34,310 nt of DNA from DATKZB01 sp035528235 (GTDB lineage: Bacteria; Planctomycetota; Phycisphaerae; FEN-1346): assembly GCA_035528235.1 (NCBI GenBank), contig DATKZB010000070.1, positions 1 to 34,310 on the forward strand, given 5' to 3'. Below the pieces are notes generated by a model. The model had not been told where the DNA came from, did not search any database, and saw only the letters and a program-made list of their open reading frames with translations. This document shows, piece by piece, positions 1-8,227 of this stretch. The number at the start of each line of letters is the position of its first letter. Position 1 is the stretch's first letter. Both the position numbers and the translations under genes were made by a program.

Positions 1-111
1 GGCATGCGATGGGACAAGCCCAACGCCGAGGCCATCATGACCCTGGCGGCCCTCGAACACAGCCACCTCTGGCCCACCTACTGGACCTACCAACGAAAGG
101 CCGCCGCCTAA
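1..111 (+). CDS. C-terminal fragment of a transposase-like protein (5' end outside window)
   Basis: Only the last 36 residues are present; the frame is open from base 1 and ends in TAA at 109-111. The pattern GMRW, then a short spacer, AEAIM-LAAL, and a final W-x-x-YW resembles the C-terminal end of transposases that finish with a 'GMRW...A..L.AL...W..YW' block (ISKra4-like and related families, from memory). If so, an insertion sequence lies to the left of the window and this is its 3' end. No terminal inverted repeat could be identified after the stop. The assignment rests on a short motif only. Confidence 0.45.
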   Translation, partial: GMRWDKPNAEAIMTLAALEHSHLWPTYWTYQRKAAA

Positions 112-230
112 TGCCAGAAATTGTTGCCACACCCCTTCCCATGCGCCGGCCGGATATTGCTTGAAAAGTCGCCGCCGACCCGGTACCCGTATCCGTGACG
201 GAGGGCTCAACAGCGGGAGGACGGACCCGA

Positions 231-1931
231 GTGCCGATGCGCCACCGACTCGTGCTCATCGTGTGGGCAACCGCGGCCCTGGCCGCGGCCGGGTGCGACA
301 CGTCGTGGAACGCCCGCGAGCGGCAGGGCGCCCGGGCGGCCCTGGCCCGGATCCGTTCGGCCGCCGCCTCGAAACAGGCCGCCGCCCAGCCCCCCGGTGC
401 CCCCGCCGCGCCGGCCGCCAGGCCCGTCAAGCAGGGCGAAGTCCGCCTGACGCTCTTCGACGCCCTCCGCATCGCCATCCAGAACAACCACGATATCCAG
501 ATTGCCGGGTACGACCCCCTGATCGCCGAGACCGACGTCGTGACCGCCCGGGCCGCCTACGATCCCAACCTCGTCCTGTCGAACACCTTCGGCCGGGCCA
601 AGCGGCCCATCGCCAGCCAACTCGACACCGGCGGCATCCGCGACACGCACCTGACGGAAGACACCTGGCAGTTCAGGGGCGGCATGGCCCAGCGCATCGG
701 CAGCGGTGCCACCGTGTCGCTGACCCAGGAGATGAATTACCTGGACACGAACAGCCAGCTCATCCAGCCCAACCCGCAGTACACGAGCCGGCTGGTGGGC
801 GAGGTCAGCCAGCCGCTGCTGAAGGGGTTCGGCGACCCGCTCGGCCGCGCCGCCATCCGCATCGCCAACCTGGCGGCCGGGGTGTCGCTGCACGATTTCC
901 GGCAGAAGGTCATGGAGGTGACGGCCAAGGTCACGGCCGCCTACTGGCAGGTGGCGTTCGACCTGGACATGGCCCGGGTGTTCCGCGAGTCGCTCGAGAT
1001 GGCCCGCGAGGTCGAACGCCGCGAGAAGGCACGGGCCGGCCAGGGCATCTCGAACGACCTGAACATCGCCCGGGCGGTCTCGTCGGTGGCCACGCGCGAG
1101 GTCGAGGTGCTGCGAGCCGAGAACCGGGCACGCAACTCCGCCGACGAACTCAAACGCCTGCTGAACGCACCCGACATGCCCGTCGATTCCGACGTGGCCC
1201 TGGTGCCCATCGAGCAGCCCCGGTTCTTCCTGGTCGACGTCGACCGCACGGCCAGCATGACGCGTGCCCTCTCGCGCCGGCCCGAACTGGATCGGGCCCG
1301 CGCCACCCTGGCCATCAATCGCATCCGCGTCGACGTGTCCGACCGCCAACGCCTGCCCAAACTCGACGCCCTGCTCCGCTACTCCCTCAACGGCCTGGGC
1401 AACGACCTGGGCGCGAGCATGGACTCGCAGCGCCTCCCCGACCCGGCGACGTGGTCGGCCGGTCTGGAGTTCGAGTTCCCCCTGGGTAACCGCGCCGCCG
1501 AGGCCGAGCGCCAGCGACGCCGCGTCGAGTACGAACAGGCCCTGCTGGGGGCCGACCGCCTGACCGACCAGGTCCTCCAGGAGGTCAGCATGGCCGCGCG
1601 GGCCGTCCTCCAGGGACGCGACGAGGTCGAGTCGACACTGCGGGCACGCGACGCCGCCCGCAAGGTCATCCACGGCGAGACCGTTCTGATGGACCTCCAG
1701 CCGATGGACCGCCAAAGCAACGAGCAACTGCTGCGGTCCCAGGACATCCTGGCCGCCGCCCAGCGCGACCACCTCGTGGCCCTCTTGAACTTCAACCTGG
1801 CCCTGACGGAACTCTCGCGGGCCCAGGGCACACTCGTCGAGGACACCAACATCGAGATCGTCTGGTCCGAGGCCGACCGTCCCGGCCGCCTCGCCCCCCT
1901 GGGCGCCCGCCTGCCCGAAAAGAACGACTGA
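231..1931 (+). CDS. TolC-family outer-membrane efflux lipoprotein
   Basis: Outer-membrane channel component of an efflux or type I export system, about 566 residues. The N-terminus is a lipoprotein signal (MRHRLVLIV...LAAAGC, lipid-accepting Cys near residue 22), so the protein should be anchored in the outer membrane. An Ala/Pro-rich linker follows, then two outer-membrane-efflux repeats: the first begins with LTLFDALRIAIQNN, typical of the TolC alpha-helical hairpin, and a 'QPLLKGFG' beta-strand segment is characteristic. Start: GGAGG at 216-220 lies 10 bases before GTG 231; ATG 237, two codons on, is equally compatible with the signal peptide, and GTG 195 is less likely. No membrane-fusion or transporter gene follows, so its partners must be encoded elsewhere. 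A stem-loop lies 24 bases after the stop. Confidence 0.88.
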   Translation: MPMRHRLVLIVWATAALAAAGCDTSWNARERQGARAALARIRSAAASKQAAAQPPGAPAAPAARPVKQGEVRLTLFDALRIAIQNNHDIQIAGYDPLIAETDVVTARAAYDPNLVLSNTFGRAKRPIASQLDTGGIRDTHLTEDTWQFRGGMAQRIGSGATVSLTQEMNYLDTNSQLIQPNPQYTSRLVGEVSQPLLKGFGDPLGRAAIRIANLAAGVSLHDFRQKVMEVTAKVTAAYWQVAFDLDMARVFRESLEMAREVERREKARAGQGISNDLNIARAVSSVATREVEVLRAENRARNSADELKRLLNAPDMPVDSDVALVPIEQPRFFLVDVDRTASMTRALSRRPELDRARATLAINRIRVDVSDRQRLPKLDALLRYSLNGLGNDLGASMDSQRLPDPATWSAGLEFEFPLGNRAAEAERQRRRVEYEQALLGADRLTDQVLQEVSMAARAVLQGRDEVESTLRARDAARKVIHGETVLMDLQPMDRQSNEQLLRSQDILAAAQRDHLVALLNFNLALTELSRAQGTLVEDTNIEIVWSEADRPGRLAPLGARLPEKND

Positions 1932-1954
1932 GCGGCCCGACATAAGGCGGGTGG

Positions 1955-1981
1955 CCTGGTCATCCCGCAAGGGTGACCAGG
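1955..1981 (+). terminator. Stem-loop after the TolC gene (possible terminator or REP-like hairpin)
   Basis: CCTGGTCA and TGACCAGG form an 8-bp stem enclosing a CCC/GGG stem with a GCAA tetraloop. It starts 24 bases after the TolC stop, which suits a 3' end. There is no T-run, so intrinsic termination is uncertain. A related hairpin with a TTCG loop (TGGTCA...TGACCA) occurs at 27874-27895, which suggests a dispersed REP-like family. Confidence 0.45.
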
Positions 1982-2351
1982 TTTCCGGTGCCGGCGCCGG
2001 GGCTTCGACTGCCGAAGACGCCGGGTGCCACGGACGGCCCGTTCGGCTTCGCTCAGGGCATGCTTGTCCGCCAGTGTTCCGGGAAGACCCGGCCGGCCGC
2101 GCAAGGGGAGAAAATGGGAAGGTGTCCCCCGATTACTTGCGTTCGAGTTCGCAGGGCGCTCGCCCTGCAGTTGCTATTATACTGCCGCGCGCCAACACAA
2201 AATCCGGGGCCACCGTGCAAAAGGGAGTGAAAACCGCCTTGGCCATGGTGTAAAGGGCCAAACAACTTGCGCAGGAGGAAACTCCGGGTTTTGCTGGACC
2301 GCCGCGCCGCGCTTGGCAATACTGTATCAACGCTCAAATCAGGGTGCGAAT
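1982..2351. other. Non-coding stretch with a dispersed repeat
   Basis: No convincing gene was seen here. Bases 2062-2135 are a copy of a dispersed repeat (listed separately). The rest has no recognisable product. Frames open across it are short and have no start signal. Confidence 0.6.
2062..2135 (+). repeat. Dispersed repeat, right-end type, copy 1
   Basis: The segment from GCTTGTCCGCCAGTGTTCC to GGTGTCCCCCGATTA is nearly identical to 3714-3786. It ends in a C-rich tail (GTGTCCCCCGATT) whose reverse complement, AATCGGGGGACAC, matches the left-end repeats at 3533 and 5494/5523. 'AATCGGGGACA' repeats of this style are common in planctomycete and proteobacterial genomes and are often linked to REP/RAYT-type elements; that link is from memory and no RAYT gene is present in the window. 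Confidence 0.7.
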
Positions 2352-2699
2352 ATGGGCTTCTTCTCACGGTTCCTTCGGAAACGATTCTCGGTGCTTGACG
2401 ATGAGGCGATATTGGCGGAAAAAAAGCAACGCCAAGATGCCGTTGAAAAAGCCATGCAACGTGGGGCGATGCAAGACGTGGTATCGCGCCTTGGCCTGTG
2501 CCGCGACGACCTTCTCGAATTCTGTCAGTGGGGGCTTGGTGTGGGCTTGCCAGAAAAGGAAGTTTTCAGGGCAATGCGAAGCCCTGAGATGATAGAATAC
2601 TTCTTCACAAAAAGGGGTGGCGGAAAATACACATTCGAATTCTACATGAAGATGGCAGCGTGGATTATTGACGGTCCTCGTTCAAGACCACCAAACTGA
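2352..2699 (+). CDS. Hypothetical protein, 115 residues, possibly acquired
   Basis: I do not recognise the family. The protein starts MGFFSRFLRKRF (basic, amphipathic), has a Lys/Gln-rich helical stretch around residues 20-45, and ends with an aromatic segment (KYTFEFYMKMAAWII) near residues 90-106. No signal peptide or catalytic motif is visible. Codon use is clearly more AT-rich than in neighbouring genes, and it sits among dispersed repeats, both signs of recent transfer. The start is the ATG at 2352 with only a weak purine-rich site in front (AGGGTG); a good GGAGG at about 2273 is too far away to serve it. The neighbour at 2864-3433 on the other strand is also unrecognised, and the two converge. 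Confidence 0.6.
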   Translation: MGFFSRFLRKRFSVLDDEAILAEKKQRQDAVEKAMQRGAMQDVVSRLGLCRDDLLEFCQWGLGVGLPEKEVFRAMRSPEMIEYFFTKRGGGKYTFEFYMKMAAWIIDGPRSRPPN

Positions 2700-2863
2700 C
2701 CGACTATCAAGCACTGGATATAGGGGGGCCAGGGAGAGGATACGAAATTGAGGTAGGTATGCTTTACCCGCAACTCCCTCGGGACTGCGTTCCCACATTC
2801 GCGGCCAGTGGCAAGTGGCCCCTTCGCGAACTAGGCTATGGGCCAGTCGCGTAGCATTTCCGT

Positions 2864-3433
2864 TCATGGAAAATCGAGTTCCTCATGGTGCTCGTCTAGC
2901 CATTCACCCCACTCTTTCTGAAGCCGATAACCCTTTAATGCTGCTAGGCCGTCTCCGCTCTCACGAGCATGCAGGTGTAGCCTCAGAGATTCCTGGTACT
3001 CACCGCGATAGTGCCTTCTGAAGTCTGGATGGATGCGATCAAGGTATTCGTCGCTAACGGCTTGGGCTTCGGAGTATGCCCTCTTGAGGTATTCGCGAAC
3101 CTCGGTTTTCTCCTCCTCGGCCAAGGAGCGCTTCTGCTCTATATGTACAAGGAATTGTGCTGCCATGTTATTGGCTTCTCGCGAGTTGTCGTAGTGCTTC
3201 TCATCCTGGGCATATTGGGCAGGCGAAGAAAACAATGCAGCCACGAGAAAATATTCCCACAAGAGCGCCTTGAGGCTCGGTATTATCTCGCCCAAGAATA
3301 GCCACGAAACAAAGCCGTGTTCGCGAGCATACGAATAATTGTAATACAAGAAGGCGGGCCCAACACCAAGGCCGTGCAGATACAACAAGGGGAGGAAGAC
3401 CCTTACCGCGGCTGTTTTGAGCTTGGAGGACAT
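2864..3433 (-). CDS. Hypothetical membrane-anchored protein, 189 residues
   Basis: I do not recognise the family. The first ~75 residues carry two hydrophobic segments (around residues 9-27, VRVFLPLLYLHGLGVGPAF, and 38-65, including SWLFLGEIIPSLKALLWEYFLVAALF). The remainder is a charged, helix-rich cytoplasmic or periplasmic region with many Glu, Lys and Arg residues and the C-terminal end WLDEHHEELDFP. Start: ATG at 3433 is preceded by GGGAGGAGGG (3441-3449) at 7-base spacing, an excellent ribosome-binding site; longer upstream frames run into repeat DNA and were rejected. Base composition is less GC-rich than the core genes, as for its convergent neighbour at 2352, so both may be accessory genes. 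Confidence 0.68.
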   Translation of the reverse strand: MSSKLKTAAVRVFLPLLYLHGLGVGPAFLYYNYSYAREHGFVSWLFLGEIIPSLKALLWEYFLVAALFSSPAQYAQDEKHYDNSREANNMAAQFLVHIEQKRSLAEEEKTEVREYLKRAYSEAQAVSDEYLDRIHPDFRRHYRGEYQESLRLHLHARESGDGLAALKGYRLQKEWGEWLDEHHEELDFP

Positions 3434-3531
3434 GTCATTCCCTCCTCCCAACCGCTCTTCTTGGGCAACCACAAGGATATAGCCAAACTCTGAGCTGGTG
3501 TCAAGGACAGTCTGGAATTGCGGAATCGCGG

Positions 3532-3787
3532 AATCGGGGAACACCTTACTATTTTCCTGTCCCCTCATTGCGTCGGGCGTAGGCTGGGACCATGGCAGGC
3601 CGTGATCTTCGGTTCTGAGATAGTTTCCTGGCGTGCCCGTTTCGCCAAGCCGTGTGACACGGCTCGCCCCGGGCGATCCGTGCTCTTGGCGACCGCGCCG
3701 GGTGCCGCTGGCGGCTTGTCCGCCAGTGTTCCGGCAAGACCCGGCCGGCCGCGCTAGGGGAGAAAATGGCAAGGTATCCCCCGAATA
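3532..3787. mobile_element. ~255 bp repeat element with imperfect inverted ends (MITE-like)
   Basis: The left end (GAATCGGGGAACACCTT, then ATTTTC and CCCC) and the right end (GGGG, AAAAT, then AAGGTATCCCCCGAATA) are imperfect inverted copies of each other over about 30 bases. The interior holds no gene but has a short palindrome AGCCGTG-TGA-CACGGCT near 3646. The right half (3714-3786) recurs at 2062-2135 and the left half (3533-3600) recurs at 5523-5590. This looks like a non-autonomous repeat unit of which the other two copies are halves. Whether it is truly mobile cannot be told from this window. Confidence 0.5.
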
Positions 3788-3824
3788 CGCCGATTACGGT
3801 CGTCTCACTGGCCGCGGCAGGCCG

Positions 3825-5309
3825 CTATCGGTACGTCACCGGTGCGGTATCAGAGCCGCCTTCGCTCGATGTCACCGTGATCGTCTCGCCCGGATCGGCC
3901 ACCGGCTTGAACTGACCGGTGTACGTGTCGGTCCGCTTGTTGTACGTCATTTCGCCGTAGCCTTCGACGGTCAGGACGGCGGCGCCGCCGGGTACGCTGC
4001 TGACGGCCTGGACCGTCAGTTCCTGCCTCCTGGTCTTGTACTCGGCCTTCGTGATAACGACGACTTCGGCGCCGGCCCCGGTCACCGACACGATGGCCGT
4101 GGCCGTGTCTGACCCGCCGCCGGGCCCCGTCACGGTCAGGCTGACCGTGTAGGTTCCTGTCGACGCATAGGTGTGGGTCGGGTTCTGCCCCGCGCTCGTG
4201 GCGCCGTCGCCGAAGTCCCACGACCACGTCTCGATGGAGCCCGTGGACTCGTCGGTGAAGGTCACGGCAAGCGGCGCCGGGCCGCTGGTCGGGTGGGCTG
4301 CGAAGGCGGCTGTCGGCGGTGGCGGTAGTCCCGTCAGGTCGACGAGCACGGTGTCCTCGGCGGTCCCATCGAAAAGCCGTGGCTCTTGGGTAAGGCCAAG
4401 AGACGCCGCATACGCCATCGTCTCCGGGCTGGCGTAGTCGAACTCTTCTTCCGCGGAAAGGAGGTCGTTGCCGTCACCCAGGATATCCGCCGGCGCACCG
4501 TCCTGCGGGTCGCCCAGGCCCGAGATGACGAAGTGGGAGAAGACGCCGTTCGCGAGGTCCGGTGTCTCCCATGAGAGGTCGCCTTCCTGGCACGCCATGA
4601 GGACCACCGCGTTGGCGCCGCCGGCATCCTTGGCACCGGCGCCCGTCCCATCGGCGCCCCGTCCCGCGAGTTTCTGTGCCAAGCCGTCGCCAAAATGGCG
4701 CCTGGACTTGGCTTGGGGAGGCAGGTTCGGGTTGCGCACGGACTTCACGGCCGACCCCTTGGCGCCTTCGGCCATGCCGCCGCTGAAGCAGGTGTCCAGG
4801 ATCGCCACGACGTCCCCGTCCGGCAACGCCGCCAGCCAGCCGCCGAGTGTGTCGTCCGTGATGATGTTGGCCACCTTGGACCCCCTGAACTGGGTGTTAT
4901 ACGGGCAGATCGCCTCATCAATCCCGTCCGACTCGTCGCCCGAGGCGTCGACCACCTGCATGCCGTGGCCGGAGAAGAAGAACAGGAAGACGTCGTGGTC
5001 GTCGGCGACGGCGTTGGCCTTATCGCCCATGCGGCGAATCGCATCGCGGATGCCATTCGCGCTGGCCGCGGAATCGATGAGAACCTCGATCTGGTCCGGG
5101 CCTTGCCACACGCCGTATTGCCGGAGGGCCGCCGCCAGGTCGACTGCATCGTCATCCGTGTAGTTCAGGTCGTTGATCGTCTTATAGTCGGCGACCCCGC
5201 AGATGACGGCCCAGTAGCGGACATCCTGCGCCTGGGCGACGCCGGCCAGGAACGTCCCGAGCAGCACCACGGCCACACATCCGCCCACCCATCCCGCGTG
5301 CCTGGCCAT
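3825..5309 (-). CDS. Secreted caspase-like (peptidase C14/metacaspase) protein with PKD domain
   Basis: A 494-residue protein with a signal peptide (residues 1-27, cleavage after AQA). Residues ~30-310 form a caspase-like domain: His115 in the SGHG motif and Cys174 in DTCFSGG are the expected catalytic dyad, and the preceding strand FLFFFSGHG is typical. After a PPPP linker, residues ~330-412 are a PKD domain (WSWDFGDG, NPTHTYASTGTYTVSLTV), then a ~80-residue beta-rich tail of unknown family. Caspase-like peptidases usually cut after Arg or Lys; the substrate here is unknown. The PKD domain suggests a role outside the cytoplasm, binding protein or polysaccharide. Start ATG 5309 has GAAGGAGAAGG in front. 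It is monocistronic and flanked by repeats. Confidence 0.85.
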   Translation of the reverse strand: MARHAGWVGGCVAVVLLGTFLAGVAQAQDVRYWAVICGVADYKTINDLNYTDDDAVDLAAALRQYGVWQGPDQIEVLIDSAASANGIRDAIRRMGDKANAVADDHDVFLFFFSGHGMQVVDASGDESDGIDEAICPYNTQFRGSKVANIITDDTLGGWLAALPDGDVVAILDTCFSGGMAEGAKGSAVKSVRNPNLPPQAKSRRHFGDGLAQKLAGRGADGTGAGAKDAGGANAVVLMACQEGDLSWETPDLANGVFSHFVISGLGDPQDGAPADILGDGNDLLSAEEEFDYASPETMAYAASLGLTQEPRLFDGTAEDTVLVDLTGLPPPPTAAFAAHPTSGPAPLAVTFTDESTGSIETWSWDFGDGATSAGQNPTHTYASTGTYTVSLTVTGPGGGSDTATAIVSVTGAGAEVVVITKAEYKTRRQELTVQAVSSVPGGAAVLTVEGYGEMTYNKRTDTYTGQFKPVADPGETITVTSSEGGSDTAPVTYR

Positions 5310-5619
5310 GACCTTCTCCTTCTCGTTTCAGGTGCTGCCTCAAACGCGTTCGGCCGTGGGCTGGACCTCGGGGCCTGGACAGGCCGAGGTATGCGGGCGC
5401 GGCCCCGACTTCGCACATTCCCCCACTGCCAGAAGCAACTATACATCCCGAATTCGCCCAAGTCAAACCGGTTGGCGGACCTGAACCCGGCAGAATCGGG
5501 GGACACCTCAGAATCGGGGCAGAATCGGCGACACCTTACTATTCTCCTGCCCCCTCATCGCGTCGGAGGCAGGCTGGGACCAAGGTAGGCCGCGGCGTGC
5601 CGCGGCCCGCCGGGGGCCC
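5310..5619. other. Repeat-containing intergenic stretch
   Basis: No gene was seen. It holds the upstream region of the caspase gene and, at 5494-5590, AATCGGGG-type repeats. No clear promoter was recognised. Confidence 0.55.
5494..5590. repeat. AATCGGGG-type dispersed repeats, left-end type
   Basis: Three short AATCGG-type motifs stand in a row (5494, 5512, 5523). The last continues as CGACACCTTACTATTCTCCTG and matches 3533-3600 over about 68 bases. This is the left half of the element described at 3532-3787; no matching right half follows it here. Confidence 0.65.
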
Positions 5620-6660
5620 TTACTCGATCACGACCAGCGTCCACAGCCGCAACTCGGGCACCTTGATCTGGGTGGTGCCGCCCTCGGTCGAGGTCTCGAC
5701 GGTCTCGGGCTCCGCGTCGTACGCCAGGAGGCGCACACGCCCGCCCTTGTTGGCCAGCGTCGAAAGCCCCTTGATGGAGACGTCCTTGGCGGGCCGCATC
5801 CGTCTGGCCTGGGCGTCGTAATCGCGGTTTACCAGGTGCAGAACGATCGGCCCCTTCTCGCCCTTCCGTCGCACGGTGCACAACACGTTCTCCGGCACGG
5901 TGATCCCGCCGGCGTCGGTCGGCTCGAACCCGTCGAACCACCGGGCGTTCGTGCGGATGAACCGGTAGAGCGGCGCGTACGCCCCGGCCGGCGCGGCGTA
6001 CCAGTGCGTCCCGAGTTCCTTCGTGAAGCACCACTGCCGCTTCGGGTGCGGCACCATGAACCATTGCCCGTGCGCATACGTGACGGCGATCCAGAACCGC
6101 ACCAGATCCTCGGCGCCCGTCGCCTTGACCAGCGCGTAGTCGCCCCCGCTGGCGCACACGACGACGGGTTTCCCCATCGACCGCCCGACCTCGAAGTCCG
6201 GCAGCGCGCGGCTGAGGTCGGCCGTCCCCTTCTGTGCCTGGAACTCGGCCTCGCAGACAATGTGTGTCAGGTGCGGGGCGACCACCCGGTGCCGTTCCTC
6301 CACCACCCAGGCGTTGGCCGACAGGAGGATGGGTCGCCCGACCGCCTCCGCCCCGACCTGGCCCAGTTCCCGCACGAACTCCGCCGCCGCTTCCAGGTGG
6401 AACCGGTCAAACAGGGCCCGCAGCGGGATCTTCCACCGCACCTTCAGGTAGGCGTCTCGAGTCGTGGCGTGCTTCCGGATGAGGTCGCGGGCGTCGGACG
6501 CGGCGGTCTTGGAGTTCCAGAGGTTCCCGAACCTCTTCCGGTTCCCGATGGTGTTTCTGAGCGGGGCGTTCTCCCCCTCTGGGCTGACGCAGTTTCTGGC
6601 TTCGGCGCCCCCCGCCCTGCACAGCGTCTGCTGTGCTGACATCCCCACCGGCCATCGCAC
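5620..6660 (-). CDS. Putative glycosidase-like protein, probably missing its N-terminal part
   Basis: Up to 346 residues. From about residue 57 (DARDLIRKHATTRDAYLKVR) to about 260 the sequence resembles the second half of a TIM-barrel hydrolase (RPILLSANAW, a GKPVVVCASGGDYA strand, YAHGQWFMVPH). The last ~90 residues (IVLHLVNRDYDAQARR and onward) look like the beta-sandwich tail common in glycoside hydrolases. The first ~50 residues are unlike the rest, and no ribosome-binding site supports GTG 6660 or the ATG at 6642, so the gene may have lost its 5' part, including catalytic strands. It lies 18 bases after the OsmC gene at the end of the long leftward gene cluster. Family assignment is from general resemblance only. 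Confidence 0.5.
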   Translation of the reverse strand: MRWPVGMSAQQTLCRAGGAEARNCVSPEGENAPLRNTIGNRKRFGNLWNSKTAASDARDLIRKHATTRDAYLKVRWKIPLRALFDRFHLEAAAEFVRELGQVGAEAVGRPILLSANAWVVEERHRVVAPHLTHIVCEAEFQAQKGTADLSRALPDFEVGRSMGKPVVVCASGGDYALVKATGAEDLVRFWIAVTYAHGQWFMVPHPKRQWCFTKELGTHWYAAPAGAYAPLYRFIRTNARWFDGFEPTDAGGITVPENVLCTVRRKGEKGPIVLHLVNRDYDAQARRMRPAKDVSIKGLSTLANKGGRVRLLAYDAEPETVETSTEGGTTQIKVPELRLWTLVVIE

Positions 6661-6678
6661 GCGGGTCCCACACGCCCG

Positions 6679-7116
6679 TCATTCCGCCAGGACGATGGCG
6701 ACCGCCGCCGGGCTCGTGAGGTTGTCAGAGACCGGACAGCGATCGTCGATCTCGCTGAGGAGTTTCGCCTTCTCCTCGCGGGAAAGGTCGGCGTCGATCG
6801 CCACAACGACGCTGAATGAGGAGAAGCCGGTCCTGTCCTGGGACGTCTTGCCGAGCAACCGGTCGGTGTTCAACTTGCCCTCGACGGAGACCTGGATGCC
6901 GCGAATGGGCAGGCGTCGCTGCTTGGCGATGATGCGGCCGATGGCGGCAATGCAGCCGCCAAGCGAGATGCATTGATAATCGAGAGGCGTCGGCCCCTCG
7001 TCCGTTCCGCCCAGCGCCGCGGGCTGGTCAATGACGACCGTGTGCTTCCCGGCGGTGCATTCGGTCTTGAAGCCTTCGCCTTGGCGGATCTCAACGAGAA
7101 CGTTTTTCGCGGGCAT
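6679..7116 (-). CDS. OsmC-family protein
   Basis: 145 residues, the normal length for OsmC/Ohr proteins, which reduce organic hydroperoxides with a cysteine pair. Both cysteines are present: Cys55 in SLGGCIAAIG and Cys127 in DDRCPVSDNL. This puts it in the OsmC/YhfA-like group; substrate specificity cannot be told. The start at ATG 7116 has GGAGAGA in front. Its 5' end overlaps the radical SAM gene by 26 bases, so the two are probably translated from one message. A role in thiol/peroxide defence fits the many Fe-S proteins encoded in the same cluster (inference). Confidence 0.85.
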   Translation of the reverse strand: MPAKNVLVEIRQGEGFKTECTAGKHTVVIDQPAALGGTDEGPTPLDYQCISLGGCIAAIGRIIAKQRRLPIRGIQVSVEGKLNTDRLLGKTSQDRTGFSSFSVVVAIDADLSREEKAKLLSEIDDRCPVSDNLTSPAAVAIVLAE

Positions 7117-8068
7117 GTTTGTCTCTCCTATGATCTGAGGGAACCATCGGTTGTTGCAGGGCACGCAGGTACGTTCCTTGGGGCGACGCGACGCGCTCCA
7201 CCCGTCCCTGGGCGAGCAACTCCGCGACGTGCTTGGCCACTTCGTTTCGGTGGATGCCGAGGCCCTGGGCAATGTCGTCGGCCGAGCAAGGCCGCCGCTC
7301 GAGCAGCTCCAGGACCGCCCGCCGGGTGGCCACGAAACCTTCCTCGGCGTGGACGCCCCGGAAATCCGCGACGACCTCCGCCACAGGATCGAACAGCGCC
7401 GCCAATTCGTGCAGCCGGCGGCGGGGAACGGCCACTGCGTAGTCCTCGGCCGGCGGCCGAGCGACGGTGTTCAACTGGACGCGGTCCGGCCGGATGCGGC
7501 CCACGCACTCGGCGATCTTCCGAGCGTCGGCCGGGACTCCAGTATGACCGCCCAGCAGGAGGACTTCCAGCCAGTATTGGCCGCGGTACGCGTCTCGGAA
7601 GGCGATCAGGCCCTCCAGCATCTGATCGAAGGCAATATCGGCATGCGGCCGGTTGACGGCGTTGAACATGCTTGCGTCGCCGGCGTCCAGCGAGGGCACG
7701 ACCAGGTGGGCGTCCAGGAGTTGGCGGCGGACCTCCGCCTGCCAGAGCAGAGAGCCGTTGGTCAGCACGGCCACGGGAATGTCCGTCAGCGAGCGGATGC
7801 GGTCAATCAGGTCGCCCATCCGGCAGTACAGGGTGGGTTCGCCGCTACCGCTCAAGGTCACGTAGTCCGGCCGCGAGGCAAGCCGTTGCTGCAACTCGGC
7901 CACGACGTCATCGAGCGGAACCCATTCGCGCCGATCGACGGTCTTGTGGGTGGTCCGACCCAGTTGGCAGTAGAGGCAGTCGTACGTGCACGTCTTGAAG
8001 GGGACCAGGTCGACGCCCAGCGACCGGCCGAGCCGTCTGGATGGCACAGGTCCGAAGACGTATCCCAC
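7091..8068 (-). CDS. Radical SAM enzyme with C-terminal winged-helix-like region
   Basis: 325 residues. The radical SAM cluster motif CTYDCLYC (Cys27, Cys31, Cys34) ligates the [4Fe-4S] cluster, and the N-terminal FGPVPSRRLGRSLGVDLVPFK is typical of the group clustered with wyosine-type radical SAM proteins (COG0731-like). TLSGSGEPTLY near residue 95 is the SAM-binding GE motif. The last ~90 residues (DDIAQGLGIHRNEVAKHVAELLAQGRVERV) form a helix-turn-helix-like region. Start: GTG 8068 with GAGGTGA upstream. It lies in the leftward ORP cluster between the Cys-rich Tat protein and OsmC. The reaction is unknown; tRNA or metallocofactor modification are the likely possibilities. Confidence 0.85.
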   Translation of the reverse strand: MGYVFGPVPSRRLGRSLGVDLVPFKTCTYDCLYCQLGRTTHKTVDRREWVPLDDVVAELQQRLASRPDYVTLSGSGEPTLYCRMGDLIDRIRSLTDIPVAVLTNGSLLWQAEVRRQLLDAHLVVPSLDAGDASMFNAVNRPHADIAFDQMLEGLIAFRDAYRGQYWLEVLLLGGHTGVPADARKIAECVGRIRPDRVQLNTVARPPAEDYAVAVPRRRLHELAALFDPVAEVVADFRGVHAEEGFVATRRAVLELLERRPCSADDIAQGLGIHRNEVAKHVAELLAQGRVERVASPQGTYLRALQQPMVPSDHRRDKHAREKRSR

Positions 8069-8227
8069 GACGTCACCTCATGGTTCGCCGGGCTCTTCGT
8101 CGTACGGCGAGTCTGGCTCGCGGCAAGGCCTGGGCCTGGTTGGCGTGGCGGTCCCGCGGGTTACGCGCAGACCACGACCCAGGCCGTTCCTGGGCCGCCC
8201 TATGCAGCACCCATAGACCCGGGTCGT

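Noticed and set aside
3633..4112. A plus-strand frame across the repeat and the end of the caspase gene
   Set aside because: It is antisense to a well-supported gene and begins inside repeat DNA.
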